Shown piece after piece: positions 10,951 to 21,524 of a DNA stretch of 64,000 bases. How positions within the stretch are numbered: the first letter of the stretch is position 1; every line of letters starts with the position of its first letter. The notes beneath the pieces are model-generated. The model was not told where the DNA came from, did not search any database, and saw only the letters and a list, made by a program, of their open reading frames with translations. The DNA is taken from contig JBAKBP010003112.1 of the NCBI GenBank assembly GCA_037953745.1, forward strand, positions 1 through 64,000, given 5' to 3'. The translations under genes and the position numbers were made by a program. Origin of the DNA: Lithodes maja. Taxonomy: Eukaryota > Arthropoda > Malacostraca > Decapoda > Lithodidae.

Positions 10951-12769
10951 TCACTCCATCCTCCCACCTCTTATTCGGTCTACTCTCCCTCTCTGTCCCT
11001 CCACCTCGCTCTCATACACCCTCTTAGTCATTCTCTCGCTTTCCATACGTTCCATATGGCCGAACCATCTCAAGTTTTTCCTTTTCACACTTTCCAGCAC
11101 ATCTACCTCCACACCACACCTGCTTCTTACTTCCTCATTAGACTGTCTATCCCTCCATGTAACTCCGCACGCACTCCTTAAGTAATTCATTTCCACTGCT
11201 CTCACTCTTGGTCTGAGTCTCTCAACCAACGTCCATGCTTCGCTTCCGTAAGTCAGTGTCGGGATTACCACACTGTCATGCAAGGACTTCTTCACTTCCA
11301 TACTGACCACCCTATTTCTTGTTACTGCTTTTAGCGTTCCTACAACCCTCTTCCCCTGTTGTATCCTCTTCCGCACTTCTTCATCCATAGTCCCATCTTT
11401 ACTCAACACACTGCCCAGATACTTAAAAGAGTTGACGATCTCCATAGCCTGACCGTTCAGCTTCACCTCACACTCTGTTACTTCACCCCTTTCGAAGACC
11501 ATAACCTTGCTCTTTCCCGCATTTACCTTCAAATTCCGTTTTTCGCACACTGTTCCAAACTCATTTACCAGACCCTGCAACTCCCATTCATTATCACTCA
11601 TCAGAACTGTATCGTCCGCAAACAGCAGTATAGGTAGCTTCCACTCAATTCCCTCCCTTTTCAGCGATACACCAACATCCACTGCTCTTGATAGTATTTC
11701 TTTCATGGCTCCATCCATATATACAGTAAACAACCACGGGGACATCACACACCCCTGTTTCAAACCAACATTCAGGTCAAAGAACTTGCTCTGCTCACTC
11801 TCCACACGTACTGCCGCCTTTGCACCCTCATACATGCTCTTCACTGCTTTCAGCAACTTGCCCTCTACTCCGTATATTCTAAGTACTTTCCACAAACCTT
11901 CTCTATCCACTCTGTCATAGGCCTTCTCCAAGTCCATAACGGCAACATACACCTTTTGTTTCTTCTCCAGATACTTCTCCACAACACAATTCAGGGTAAA
12001 AATATGATCTACACATCCTCTTCCCTTCCTAAAACCTCCCTGCTCGTCACCTATCCATTTCTCCGTTCTCACTCTCACTATCACTACCCTACTGTATACC
12101 TTCCCTACTACGCTTAGAAGACATATTCCTCGGTTGTTACCACACACTCCTCTTTCCCCTTATATAGGGGGACTATTATGCCAGTCTTCCAGTCATCGGG
12201 TGCACTCCCATTCTCCCATGCTAGTTTGCACATTTTCCATACCCATTCTATCACTATCTCACCACCATACCTCAACATTTCCCCACACACTCCATCTGTT
12301 CCTGGTGCTTTCCCCAACTTCACTCTTTTCATGGCTTCCACACTTCTGACCTCCTGATCCCCACCTCCTCCTCCACTACTTCTCTTCTTCTCCCTCCCAT
12401 ACCATATCCAGCTATGTTTGCTGGCTCTTCATTCCTTACATTTAGCAACTCACTGAAGTACTCCCTCCATCTTTCGACTCTCTCTTGCTTCTCGGCTAGC
12501 ATTCTCCCATTCTTATCTTTCACACCCTTACTGTTTCCCTTGCTACCTTCCCTAACTTTCTTGACTTCTTTCCAGAACAGTTTCTTACTCTCCCTCCATT
12601 TTACACTCAGATTCCTTCCAAATTCCTCATCTACTCTTCTCTTACTTTCCTTCACTACTCTCTTCACCACCCTCTTACTCTCCACGTACCTCGCTCGTTT
12701 CTGTCTCTCAGAATCTTCATTCCCTCTACTACCCAACCACTCTCTATATGCTTTCTTCTTTTCTTTCAC
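10951..12769 (-). pseudogene. RTE LINE linker and reverse transcriptase
   Basis: The pieces, in order on the minus strand, are a basic linker (12769-12329), the finger region with KAPGTDGVCGEMLR and GIIVPLYKGK (12341-12114), and the main palm/thumb piece (12147-10951). The last has GFRKGRGCVDHIF, motif A AVMDLEKAYDRV, GLKQGCVMSPWLF and the catalytic LLFADDTVL (FADD at residues 176-179 of that piece). The C-terminus has the RTE-typical LRWFGHMERM block. Each piece is in a different frame, so there are at least three frameshifts. It is not functional. Confidence 0.8.
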
Positions 12770-12828
12770 AGCTATTCTTACCTATTCTGTCCACCATGCT
12801 GTACCTTTCACTCCCCTCCCTCTTCTCC

Positions 12829-13818
12829 TCACACCTCCTCACATGCTGCACAGATCTCATCCTTAAACACCTTGCTCATCTCCTCCACTTCCTCCATAAC
12901 TTCCAGGTCGAACCCACCTAGTCGTCTTTCCACTGCTCTCCTGTACTCCTCCCTGACTTCCTCCTCCTGCAACCTCTCCACCCTCCTCACCATTCCACCC
13001 TCCTCTCGCCTCCCTCCAGCTCTCCTCACCCACTTCTTTTGTATCCTAACCTTAGCTACCACTACATAATGATCAGACAGACCCCCTCCAATACCCCTAT
13101 ACACCCTAGCATCCATCACAGATTTCTTCATTCGTTCATCCACACATACATAATCAATCAATGACTTTCGTTCCACCACTGTCTTATCCTTCATCGTCAA
13201 CATCCGTTTCCACGTGTACCTGTGGATCATTCTGTGTCGGAAGAAGGTGTTGGCTATCCACAGCCTCCTCCCCACACATACGTCCACAAGTGCATTACCA
13301 TTCCCATTCATCTCTGATGGTACCCCCCACCCTCCCACCACTCCCTCAACTTTCCTATCACCCACCTTACCATTCATATCCCCAATCAGAAATATTCTTT
13401 CGTTCTTGTCAAACTTCTCCAGGCACGCCTCCACATTCATCCAGAACTCCTCTTTCTTTCTTTCAAGTATATCCTATGTCGGGGCATACACGTATACAAT
13501 CACCCACGTTTGTATTCCTACTTTCATTCTCACCCACACAATCCTTGAACCCACAGACCCATACTCTCTTACACATTCCTTCCATTTGCTACTTACAAAC
13601 AAACATGCACCTTCTCTCGCTGTTCCTTCACTCACTCCAGCACACACACCCATTCCACACTCCCACTCTCTCACATCTGAACCTTTCCATTTGGTCTCTG
13701 TCATTCCACATACATCCAGCCTGGCATTCACTAACACTTCCAGAACCTCTCTCTCTTTTGTGCCATCATTCATGCCACTAACATTCCACGTAGCTATTCT
13801 CAGAATGTCCGAAGGCAT
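12829..13818 (-). pseudogene. RTE LINE endonuclease
   Basis: The frame opens at 13818 with RIATWNVSGM (catalytic Asn) and TETKWKG (catalytic Glu). It continues through a GDMNGKVG block, the LIDYVCVDE region and GGLSDHYVVV (SDH motif). One in-frame TAG near 13476 splits the domain; the flanking pieces are in the same frame, so this is a nonsense change rather than an indel. The related cellular protein CFDP2 derives from RTE endonucleases, so automatic annotation could mislabel this as a host gene. Confidence 0.8.
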
Positions 13819-14007
13819 GTCCTTAGTCGGTCGTGGTTCGTCAACGTTGGTTCCGTCCGCATCCGAGGCTGTTCGTTCGTTTTTCTTTGCTTATATATTT
13901 TTTTCCGGGTGGGGGTCGCAAGCCCACCGACCCAACCTCTTTAGTCGCCTCTTACGACACGCAGAAGGCACGTGGGGCATATTCTATTCCCTAACCCCCA
14001 GGGGGTT

Positions 14008-14542
14008 AATCAGTTAATAATAATAATTTACAAATCACAATTTAATAACATATGATAAATATATAAATATCGCATAAATGCTAACAGAGCGGTTAGTCTC
14101 AAAGAATGGTTGATATCCTGAAGGTCAAAGATAGCGCGTGGTAAAACGTGATGCGGTGTAAGGTCAAATTACTGAGGTCACAATGTCTCAAATAGACAGA
14201 ATATATAGAATAGGAATATCAGCTGAATGGCAAATAACTAATGAGTTATAAATAAAGATAGAGGTTTTAATTCTCTACTAACGTATACAGTTAGATTTAA
14301 TAATCGTAGTTCAGGGAACTGAGCAAAATAAAGATTAGTCTTATTGAAAAGACAAAAGCCCTCACATTGAAATATTAACGCGATATGGACAAAATTAGAA
14401 TTTCTATGAAATCAAGTTAAATGTTTAAACTGGTTGTGAAGCCAGGAAACATAAATAAAAGGAAGTCTAGTTAAGAGACACGATAATTAACACTCTCTGT
14501 GAACATTTATATCCGACACTCGTACCCTGATAATCCTATAAC
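14008..14542. other. Unassigned AT-rich DNA
   Basis: This is non-coding AT-rich sequence between the RTE LINE and the TTAA foldback. I see no ORF of interest and no recognisable repeat. Confidence 0.5.
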
Positions 14543-14546
14543 TTAA

Positions 14547-14896
14547 AGGTGGGGGCTCATGGGTTGAGATAAACATGGAATGATAATCGCCAAGCTGTAC
14601 ATAATTATCTTGCAAAATGCAATGGCGCTGAAATAATTATTAACAATGGTATAAAGGATTTTGTGGATCGTCTATACCGGGCCTGTGACGTCACAAGAGT
14701 GTAAGTCCACCATCCAGTCTAGGATAAGGATACTGGTGTGACGTCACTATGACGTCACAGGCCCGGTATAGACGATCCACAAAATCCTTTATACCATTGT
14801 TAATAACTATTTCAGTGCCATTGCATTTTGCAAGATAATTATGTACAGCTTGGCGATTATCATTCCATGTTTATCTCAACCCATGAGCCCCCACCT
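14547..14896. mobile_element. TTAA-flanked foldback element
   Basis: With the flanking TTAA included, the arms are 14543-14693 and 14750-14900, each 151 bp and almost perfectly complementary, around a spacer of 56 bp. The ends read AGGTGGGGGCTCATGGG and its complement, with TTAA at 14543-14546 and 14897-14900. The inner arms carry TGACGTCA palindromes. There is no ORF. It looks like a recently inserted non-autonomous element. Confidence 0.8.
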
Positions 14897-14900
14897 TTAA

Positions 14901-15452
14901 GGTCAGATCTGCCAGGGGTGTTCGACTGTTCACAGTAGTTACGTGTAGTGTGCGGGTAATCGGGCCGAATGGATATATATATAAACTTGGTGGCAATACA
15001 CGAGTATAATTATATTACACAGTATATATATATAAACCAATCCCAAGATAGCGTTTGTATGTACTCACGACATGAGTAACGAAAGGGACTAAGGAGAGAA
15101 TAAAAGATCTCTGGCGTCTACGTTAATTAAGCACATAACATATTCTAAACAACCTTACAATAATCACGAAACACAATAAGTAAACAAGAAGCACTTAATT
15201 TTGGGTAGGAGTATAGCAGAAGGTAGCCTTGTCGAGATCTGACACACGTGGGGGCGACCAAGTGCGTGGTCCGTCTTGGCCTGGTTGCCAAGGGGGGGAG
15301 AAGGTCCAGGAGTACCCCCACACAGGTAGCACCAGCGTAGGTCACTTCTGGGACAGCCTACACACACTCTCGTCTGGACACCGTCTCTGCTTGAAGGGCA
15401 CGATTTAGAGGATTTTGGCTAGCCTCTTCAGATGGTGCTGTCCGATCGAGTG
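14901..15452. other. Unassigned DNA left of the Academ element
   Basis: Short TA tracts lie near 14972 and 15022. The rest shows no coding or structural feature I can name. Small open frames near 15145-15367 overlap each other in two frames and look spurious. Confidence 0.5.
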
Positions 15453-15455
15453 ATT

Positions 15456-15511
15456 TAGTCCATGAGCCAAGACCCGAATTTTGGGATATCGGTACCACCC
15501 GGGGTGACTAA
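15456..15511. repeat. Academ left TIR
   Basis: This pairs with 20999-21044. It begins TAGTCCATGAGCCA and shares GATATCGGTACCACC and GGGGTGACTAA with the other end, with a roughly 10 bp insertion here. A second conserved block, 15559-15589, matches the complement of 20921-20951. Confidence 0.85.
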
Positions 15512-15783
15512 TTCTCTTAGGTGTTTTTAGCTTGCTACACGTCTCTAGTTTATGTTTTGATATGATAGCCCTTGCACATTGGTAGCTTAATGGTCGTTAT
15601 CACTTCTTGAATAGACATACCCTACCGAAAATTCCGAAATTTTTTAAAATGTCAAATTTGGGGACAGGAATGCCTAAATGTCAACAAAATGCATATAGTA
15701 ATTGTCACATTTAATACAAGTCCTGTAAATACACACTAAGCATGCCATGGGCTTGTACATACTATTATGGCAAATTACTACTC

Positions 15784-18700
15784 CTAAATATCATCTACAT
15801 CAGACTCGGAATCTGACTGTTGTGCCACCGGCTCTTCTTCAATAGCCGTGTTCTGACATGTCTGTAACCTGCACATGTCCGTGCATTTTAGACCATTGCT
15901 GAGGCAAGTACACTTAGGGAGTTCGCATGACCGCACACACTTGCAAGACAGTAGCTGCATAACAGCATCTGGTGCTGGTGAGCCTCGCATCCAGTTGACG
16001 GCAAGCTTACCGTCCTCATCTGTCATCCAACCGCAGTCTGTTGGGTTCGCAACAAATGGCTGGCTCTGAAGACTTCTCCTCCAGATCGCAGCCTGGTAGT
16101 TTGCACGCAGTGCATGCATGAAGAGGCAGTCCTCACAAGGAGGAAGTTGACTTGACTCTACCTCTCCACGTCTTGCACAGAACAGCTCATACCGAAGCTT
16201 GTTTACCTTAGTTGTGTAGGTAGATGGTAGGTACATGTGGCAGGTGATTTCCTGTAGCTTCTCAAAGAGTTCAGGAGACACTTCCCATGAGCGTCCAAGT
16301 TCGTGAAAAGCATCCTGGTATGTCTTGTCCATCTTCACCTGCTTGAGTGTCGTCATCTTCCCTCGGCCAGCGAATGCACTGACGGTATCACAGCCTGTAA
16401 AGGCATGCATACCAATCAATGAATCACACACGCTGCCTCCCAGTGTGCGGCTCAGTGGGGTGATATCCAGGAATCTTGTCCGGTTCTTCGTCCCGCACTT
16501 CTGGAACAGATGGGATGGGATCTTGTGGCACATGCCAAGACACAACACCATGACGTCTGTATCTTCTGCAGTGATGATGACAGACTTGTTCCCAGATTCT
16601 GCTGCATGAAGTGCATGGAGAAGAAGGCGTGTGTCTGCTTCTTCTTGAGTTGACTTAAGCTCCGGAGCCTCTTCCCACTGCTCTTTGGTGATCTTGAAGC
16701 AGCGCTGCTCACATGTGACATACAGCTCCTTGTCCTTGAGCTTCTCCCTGTGCTGTGGTGCCTTCCATTCTTCTACCAAGAACTTGATAAGACTTGCCTT
16801 GTTGGAGGAACTACCGAGTAACTTTCTCCACTGCTGGATGTTGTGCCCAGGTTGAATGTTCTTGAAATGAATTCCTGTGCCTGCACTTCTTTTGGCTCGT
16901 TCTGCATCCTTGATGAATGTCTCCTTGTAGATATCAAACACAACATCAATGCGCCTGCTCTTAGCACCTTCATGAACAGCGTGACTCAGTGCTGTACCTG
17001 CAAGCTGTGAAAAAGTTTTGTCGTTTCCCTTCAGTTTGTGGACCAGGCTCATCCCATCAATTATGGTAGCAGAGGGCTCGGGTATCACTTCTGCAGGAGA
17101 AACATTCCTCTCTAACTCCTTTGCTAGGGCAGCCTTGTTGGTCTTGCGGAGAGACCCATCACCGCTGGCAAGTGCCCAAGGCAAAGGCCCAAGGGGATGA
17201 GCCAAGACATCACTCATTTTGAGCTTTCTGTTCTCGGCAACAAGGATCATCTGGCCAAATAGGTTCCTGTCAGCCTTTAAGATAGCCTCCTTGGCATGGT
17301 CTTGTGAGCGTGGCTTCATTCTGATGTTAGTGAACGTTCTCAGTTTCGTCTTCGTCATCGTGTCATGAAACTGTATAGTTGGCGTATCGATCTCCAGGCG
17401 CTCTTCCTTGAAGGCTTGATATGCATCCTCTCCTATTCTGTAGGCCCCTAGAAGGTCTTTGACAACTTCTGGTGGTGCCATAGTCGCAGTTGACAAACTG
17501 ACAAGATCTTCTTGCTCTGCGTTGAAGGGGTTCAACCAGCTGGTCTCCATCAGTTGAACTAAAGATTGGACATCGGCCTCATCTCTTCTAATCCTGGCCA
17601 TCTGTAGGTCTGGGTGGCTGAAGTCAGTATACTTTTGGCCTACTACCATAGTCCTGAGCTGCCTTAAGTACCTGCTGCGATACTCCGATGTCAGGTAGTA
17701 CCTGGCGACAGCTCCGCCTTTCAGGCTGAAGCCTTTTGTGCCCCCTGGTGTCTGGGTGTCTTTGTTGATCGTCTCTTCGATTGTCTGGTCCACAGGGATC
17801 CGTCCAAAGGGATTCTTGCTACCGATCTGGACCGAAAAGCCACCTTGCATGAAGTGTTCATGGACCTCTGGGTGTTCAATGGGCAGTCGAGACATCAAGG
17901 CATAGTAGTAGGTTAGGAACCGGGCATAGTTCACTTTGTCATAGGCAAAACACCACGGTATCATCTGTCGGATTGCTCCTAGGTGGAGCATCCAGTTGCC
18001 TTCTCTGGAGGCTCGAATTAAGTCCAGCATGATCTCAACCATGTCCAGGTATGACATCCAGAATGCTGAGAGGTTGTGTTCATCTCTGAGGGTCTCAAGA
18101 TAAACTTGGAAAAGCTTCATGATATGTGTGCATGATTCACTCTCCATCAGCTCTTGAAAGAGTCCCTGAGACACATTGCTGTGAAAGCTGTTGATGTCCT
18201 TCAGTGTTTCATCTAGATGGTGTATGTCCCTTGAATGGTTTTCTTCTCGCCATGAAAGGAAGCCTTTCCATGCAAGCCTCATCAGTGCTTCATACACGAG
18301 CTTGTGTAGTCTCACTGCTCTGTTGTACCTCTTGCCGTTCATCACTCCTGACACTGATCCTTCTGCGATGATACCTGATTCCACACACAGATCTCTAAGA
18401 CCTGCATCTTGAAACCTCTTTCCTATGGTGGAGATGAGATTACAGATTGTGTGGAAGACGCCCATCCTGATGATAATGTTCTTGAACTTCTCTTGTTTCC
18501 AGATAACTTCGGCAGCTTTGGCATAGAGTGCTTGATCAAACACGCACACAATCTTGTTAAGCTGTAAGGACTGCATGATAGCATGCGTTTGTTCCAAGAT
18601 TTCATTAACGGTGGACATTTCTGTTGCGGGAGCATTGATAGTGGGCAGGTAGCTTACAGTGTCCTGAACCACTGCAATGTCTCTGCGCATTTTGATGTTG

Positions 18701-20421
18701 AACCCAGTCCAACTGCTGATGGACTGGTCCTCATGGTCTGACATTCGAGTAAGAAGCCAGATATGGTTCTTTGTCTTTGAATCCTGGACTTCCTTGGTAG
18801 TGTCGACATACGCAGTCTCAATCCTAGGTGGCCCTGCCCGCCGCCCAACATTGTATATTGGCAGCATTGATGATGTCTGAGTGATGCTTCTTATCTTGGA
18901 CTTGGTAATCTCTGGCAGGACTTTCTCTGGCACAGAGCCTGCAACCTTGGACTGGACAGCAATGCCATTGACTCTATGAGAAGTACCTGCTCCACTTAGG
19001 GTCTCTTCAAGTCGGTCAATGTTATCCCAGGCCAGGGTTGTGAACACACCAGGGTAGATGTTTGCTGGCAGTGGAATGTCATCCTTTGAGCATTCCAGCT
19101 TCTGGATACAAAGGGCTGTATCGATCTCCTCAAACATTGAGTAAGACACACAGTGACCAAGACGATTCAGAGTTCGGATCAGTTCTGTGTTTCCTGTCAA
19201 AGACTTTACAGCATTGGTCAGCAGTACGTGCTTGGGTGGTTTTGTCTTGCCACTGGTAACAGCAAAGACCAAGTCACTGCCAAAGGAAGTGGCAAGACGT
19301 TGAGCTCTTTCAGAGGGAGTTTCACACTCACACTCTCCTGTCAGCAGGGTGTGCTGGAATTGAGTGACTGCTGCAGGAATGACATTCTGATCTGTATCGG
19401 GAGGCCATGGCTGACTCACATCTTGTTCATTGATCTCATTCCTCAGCTGCATTCCTGCTTTGGTTAAGACATCTTCAGAGTTAGCTGCTCTTGCTTCTTG
19501 CAGGTCTTTTGCCATTTTGTGTGCTTGCCGGGCAAGGTCGTCCATTGAGAGGCTGCGTGGATAGATTAGAAGCTTTCCTTTCTCATCTGGGACAAAGCGT
19601 AGTGATTCTCCAAACTTGGTTTCAATCTTTCGGCGAACATGTTTCTTTGTCGCTGGTTTCAGTTGGATAATACCACGGGACATCATGGATCTCTCAAGCC
19701 TAGATGTGAGGTTTGTCATAGGCAGTACCTCTGGGTTGGGGAATAATTTGGTCCTTATATACAAGCAGAGTTCCTCGAGGGCTTCTGTCTCAACCTCTTC
19801 GTAGCGTGCTTCCTCGCTTTCTTCCTGATTTTCACCTGCACCCGACCTGGCGGCCGCTGGGAAATCATCTTTTGTGAAGAGTTTGTAGCACGACTTGTGG
19901 TAGTGACCCTCTGCAGCAACAAGGTCTCTGCTAACTAAACCAAGGATTCTCTGGTTGAGTTTCCTTATTGCTGCTCTGCGAATCTTCTCATCTGCTCGTA
20001 GCTCAACACACTGTATGAGTGGCTCCCTTGTCTTTGTTGTTTTTATGTACTTGCTTGACTTCTCGCAGAAGATACATCCTTTGGCATACACCCTGCTAGT
20101 ACTAGGGGCATCCCTTGATGCCCTCCTCCTGGGGTCGACGCTTGCTGATTCTATCTTGACACCCTTGGCAAGGATAGAATCCAGTGACTTCTTCATTGTA
20201 AAGAGACTACGACATTTACGGTGATAATGTATGTGTGGTATTCCTCCTTCTTCAAGGCCCTTGGCTGCTTCCAGGACTGGATCATGCTGCCTGATTTCTG
20301 CAGCCCTGAGCAATGTGTTCCAGGAGTCCAAATCCTGTGGTGACACCAGAGCATCGCTGTCATCATCAGAGCAGTGGATGATACAGTCGATCCGTGCTCT
20401 CTTCCTCGCAGATGGTTCCAT
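15784..20421 (-). CDS. Academ-type transposase with XPG-like nuclease and Cys8 zinc cluster
   Basis: One uninterrupted frame encodes about 1,545 residues from the Met at 20421 (MEPSARKR). The frame is open upstream to an ATG at 20490 (1,568 codons). I prefer the inner Met because TTTTTTGCAG, a splice-acceptor-like run, lies between the two. In the 1,568 numbering: two N-terminal zinc-like modules (C36/C40 with H90/C93; C139/C142 with H198/C201); a central region with WDNID (D489) and VFDQ (D652), candidate transposase acids that I cannot confirm; an XPG/FEN-like core with EEAD (1283-1286), EDTD (1309-1312) and TGCD (D1368); then eight Cys at 1516-1545 and an acidic tail. It should act in the nucleus on its own TIRs. 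The exact chemistry is inferred from the superfamily. Confidence 0.8.
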   Translation of the reverse strand: MEPSARKRARIDCIIHCSDDDSDALVSPQDLDSWNTLLRAAEIRQHDPVLEAAKGLEEGGIPHIHYHRKCRSLFTMKKSLDSILAKGVKIESASVDPRRRASRDAPSTSRVYAKGCIFCEKSSKYIKTTKTREPLIQCVELRADEKIRRAAIRKLNQRILGLVSRDLVAAEGHYHKSCYKLFTKDDFPAAARSGAGENQEESEEARYEEVETEALEELCLYIRTKLFPNPEVLPMTNLTSRLERSMMSRGIIQLKPATKKHVRRKIETKFGESLRFVPDEKGKLLIYPRSLSMDDLARQAHKMAKDLQEARAANSEDVLTKAGMQLRNEINEQDVSQPWPPDTDQNVIPAAVTQFQHTLLTGECECETPSERAQRLATSFGSDLVFAVTSGKTKPPKHVLLTNAVKSLTGNTELIRTLNRLGHCVSYSMFEEIDTALCIQKLECSKDDIPLPANIYPGVFTTLAWDNIDRLEETLSGAGTSHRVNGIAVQSKVAGSVPEKVLPEITKSKIRSITQTSSMLPIYNVGRRAGPPRIETAYVDTTKEVQDSKTKNHIWLLTRMSDHEDQSISSWTGFNIKMRRDIAVVQDTVSYLPTINAPATEMSTVNEILEQTHAIMQSLQLNKIVCVFDQALYAKAAEVIWKQEKFKNIIIRMGVFHTICNLISTIGKRFQDAGLRDLCVESGIIAEGSVSGVMNGKRYNRAVRLHKLVYEALMRLAWKGFLSWREENHSRDIHHLDETLKDINSFHSNVSQGLFQELMESESCTHIMKLFQVYLETLRDEHNLSAFWMSYLDMVEIMLDLIRASREGNWMLHLGAIRQMIPWCFAYDKVNYARFLTYYYALMSRLPIEHPEVHEHFMQGGFSVQIGSKNPFGRIPVDQTIEETINKDTQTPGGTKGFSLKGGAVARYYLTSEYRSRYLRQLRTMVVGQKYTDFSHPDLQMARIRRDEADVQSLVQLMETSWLNPFNAEQEDLVSLSTATMAPPEVVKDLLGAYRIGEDAYQAFKEERLEIDTPTIQFHDTMTKTKLRTFTNIRMKPRSQDHAKEAILKADRNLFGQMILVAENRKLKMSDVLAHPLGPLPWALASGDGSLRKTNKAALAKELERNVSPAEVIPEPSATIIDGMSLVHKLKGNDKTFSQLAGTALSHAVHEGAKSRRIDVVFDIYKETFIKDAERAKRSAGTGIHFKNIQPGHNIQQWRKLLGSSSNKASLIKFLVEEWKAPQHREKLKDKELYVTCEQRCFKITKEQWEEAPELKSTQEEADTRLLLHALHAAESGNKSVIITAEDTDVMVLCLGMCHKIPSHLFQKCGTKNRTRFLDITPLSRTLGGSVCDSLIGMHAFTGCDTVSAFAGRGKMTTLKQVKMDKTYQDAFHELGRSWEVSPELFEKLQEITCHMYLPSTYTTKVNKLRYELFCARRGEVESSQLPPCEDCLFMHALRANYQAAIWRRSLQSQPFVANPTDCGWMTDEDGKLAVNWMRGSPAPDAVMQLLSCKCVRSCELPKCTCLSNGLKCTDMCRLQTCQNTAIEEEPVAQQSDSESDVDDI

Positions 20422-20587
20422 CCTGCCGTCAAACAGTCGACACACACCTGCAAAAAATATCACCATTAAACCATGAACAAACAAACACATTACATGGAAA
20501 CCACTCTACATATGTTTGCTCCTTCCAATAATAAATTATCCCCAAAATATAACCAAAAATCCCCAAATATGAAATAAACCCCTAAAT

Positions 20588-20783
20588 ATGGAGAAACTTG
20601 AAATACACATCGGAATAATTCTTGTAGAGAATCAAATAAGCTACAAGAGCTGTTAGAATATATTTTTCAATGTTCCCCATATTTAAGGATTTATTCTAGA
20701 TTTAGAGGAAAATACCCAAAATATAGAGTATATTCCGAAATATGAGGAAATTTGAAAAATACCTAGGAACAACTCTGGTAGAG
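20588..20783. repeat. Paired direct repeats upstream of the Academ gene
   Basis: Segments at about 20588-20634 and 20737-20783 are diverged direct repeats of about 47 bp. Each starts with an ATATGGAG/ATATGAGG-like string and ends GTAGAGAAT. Several AAATATG motifs lie around them. They sit between the start codon and the right TIR, where promoter or transposase-binding sites would be expected. Function is inferred from position only. Confidence 0.5.
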
Positions 20784-20998
20784 AATATAATTCTACATAG
20801 GTGTTCAAAGTTTCGCGATGATTGTGTGATGGATTTTAAAGAAAATGAGGAAAACGCCGAGCGTCACGCTAAAAATCTTTATTTTTGGGTAGCGCCCCTG
20901 TTGCATCAAAAAAATTAGACTAAGCTACCAGTGCGAGAAGGCTATCATATCTTAATGTACTTAGAGTCACTCTATAAACATTTTAGTACCATTCGTGT

Positions 20999-21044
20999 TT
21001 AGTCACCCCAGGTGGTACCGATATCTGGCCTGGCTCATGGACTA
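20999..21044. repeat. Academ right TIR
   Basis: This is the complement of the left end and is followed by ATT at 21045-21047. It lies upstream (5') of the transposase gene. Confidence 0.85.
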
Positions 21045-21047
21045 ATT

Positions 21048-21513
21048 CACGTATACTCCCCCACAGAAACTCTGTGGGACACAGTGCCTCAACTTGCCTA
21101 ACTCTACCCTGTTTTCGGCCAGGTAGTATTTGATTTTACAGAGGGTGACAAGTCGGTGGTTTCTGGAACATAAGAGGCATGGAAAATATCGTTTTTTATT
21201 TATTGCTTGGTTGTCTAAAGCCTTCAAAATATAATGCATACATGAATATGTGGGGAATAGTATGTTTTACTTATTAATAATAAGAGGTAATAGCTTAAAG
21301 TCTAGGTATACATAGGATATTTAATTTACAATATTGGAGGCCTCTCTTCCTTTAGAGGCTTGCATAGAGTGATCTGCTTGTCTTCTTGTCTTGTGGAATT
21401 CCAAGCACAGCCTCGTCTACCTGTGGTAGTGGTGCGTGGAAACGCCAGGGTGGCTGGAGAGGAATGACGGAGGTTGATGTCTCATTTGCATCAATTCCTC
21501 CTCCGTATAGTCT
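21048..21513. other. Unassigned DNA right of the Academ element
   Basis: Nothing recognisable is present apart from a short CACAGAAACTCTGTG hairpin near 21062-21076 and GAGGCCTCTC...AGAGGC inverted bases near 21337-21358. Confidence 0.4.
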
Positions 21514-21524
21514 AAATCTGTCCC

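Larger units (their letters stand above)
10811..14007 (-). mobile_element. RTE-clade LINE, near full length, decayed
   Basis: Read on the minus strand this is a single-ORF LINE. It has a 5' leader (14007-13819), an APE-type endonuclease, a linker, a reverse transcriptase, and a 3' end of short ATAG-type tandem repeats at about 10811-10832. A short tandem-repeat tail instead of poly(A) is usual for RTE elements. A second, 5'-truncated copy of the same family lies at 45630-46538 and supports the 3' boundary. No convincing target duplication was found for this copy. Confidence 0.8.
15456..21044 (-). mobile_element. Academ DNA transposon (XPG-nuclease type), structurally complete
   Basis: The element is 5,589 bp. 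Its ends are inverted repeats starting TAGTCCATGAGCCA at 15456 and, complemented, at 21044. A 3 bp ATT duplication flanks it at 15453-15455 and 21045-21047. Between them lies one long minus-strand gene whose product has the XPG/FEN-like nuclease and terminal Cys8 cluster reported for Academ (AcademX) transposases. Short target duplications of 3-4 bp are known for this superfamily. Nothing in the element is visibly broken, so it may be autonomous. Assignment rests on domain pattern and ends, not on a database match. Confidence 0.8.

Noticed and set aside
12134..14017. Long plus-strand Ser/Pro/His-rich open frames
   Set aside because: They are antisense to the RTE LINE, whose minus-strand endonuclease and RT motifs are clear.
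10800..14040. Target duplication for the long RTE copy
   Set aside because: AATAATAAT-like strings occur near both ends but not directly at the boundaries, and such strings are common in AT-rich DNA.
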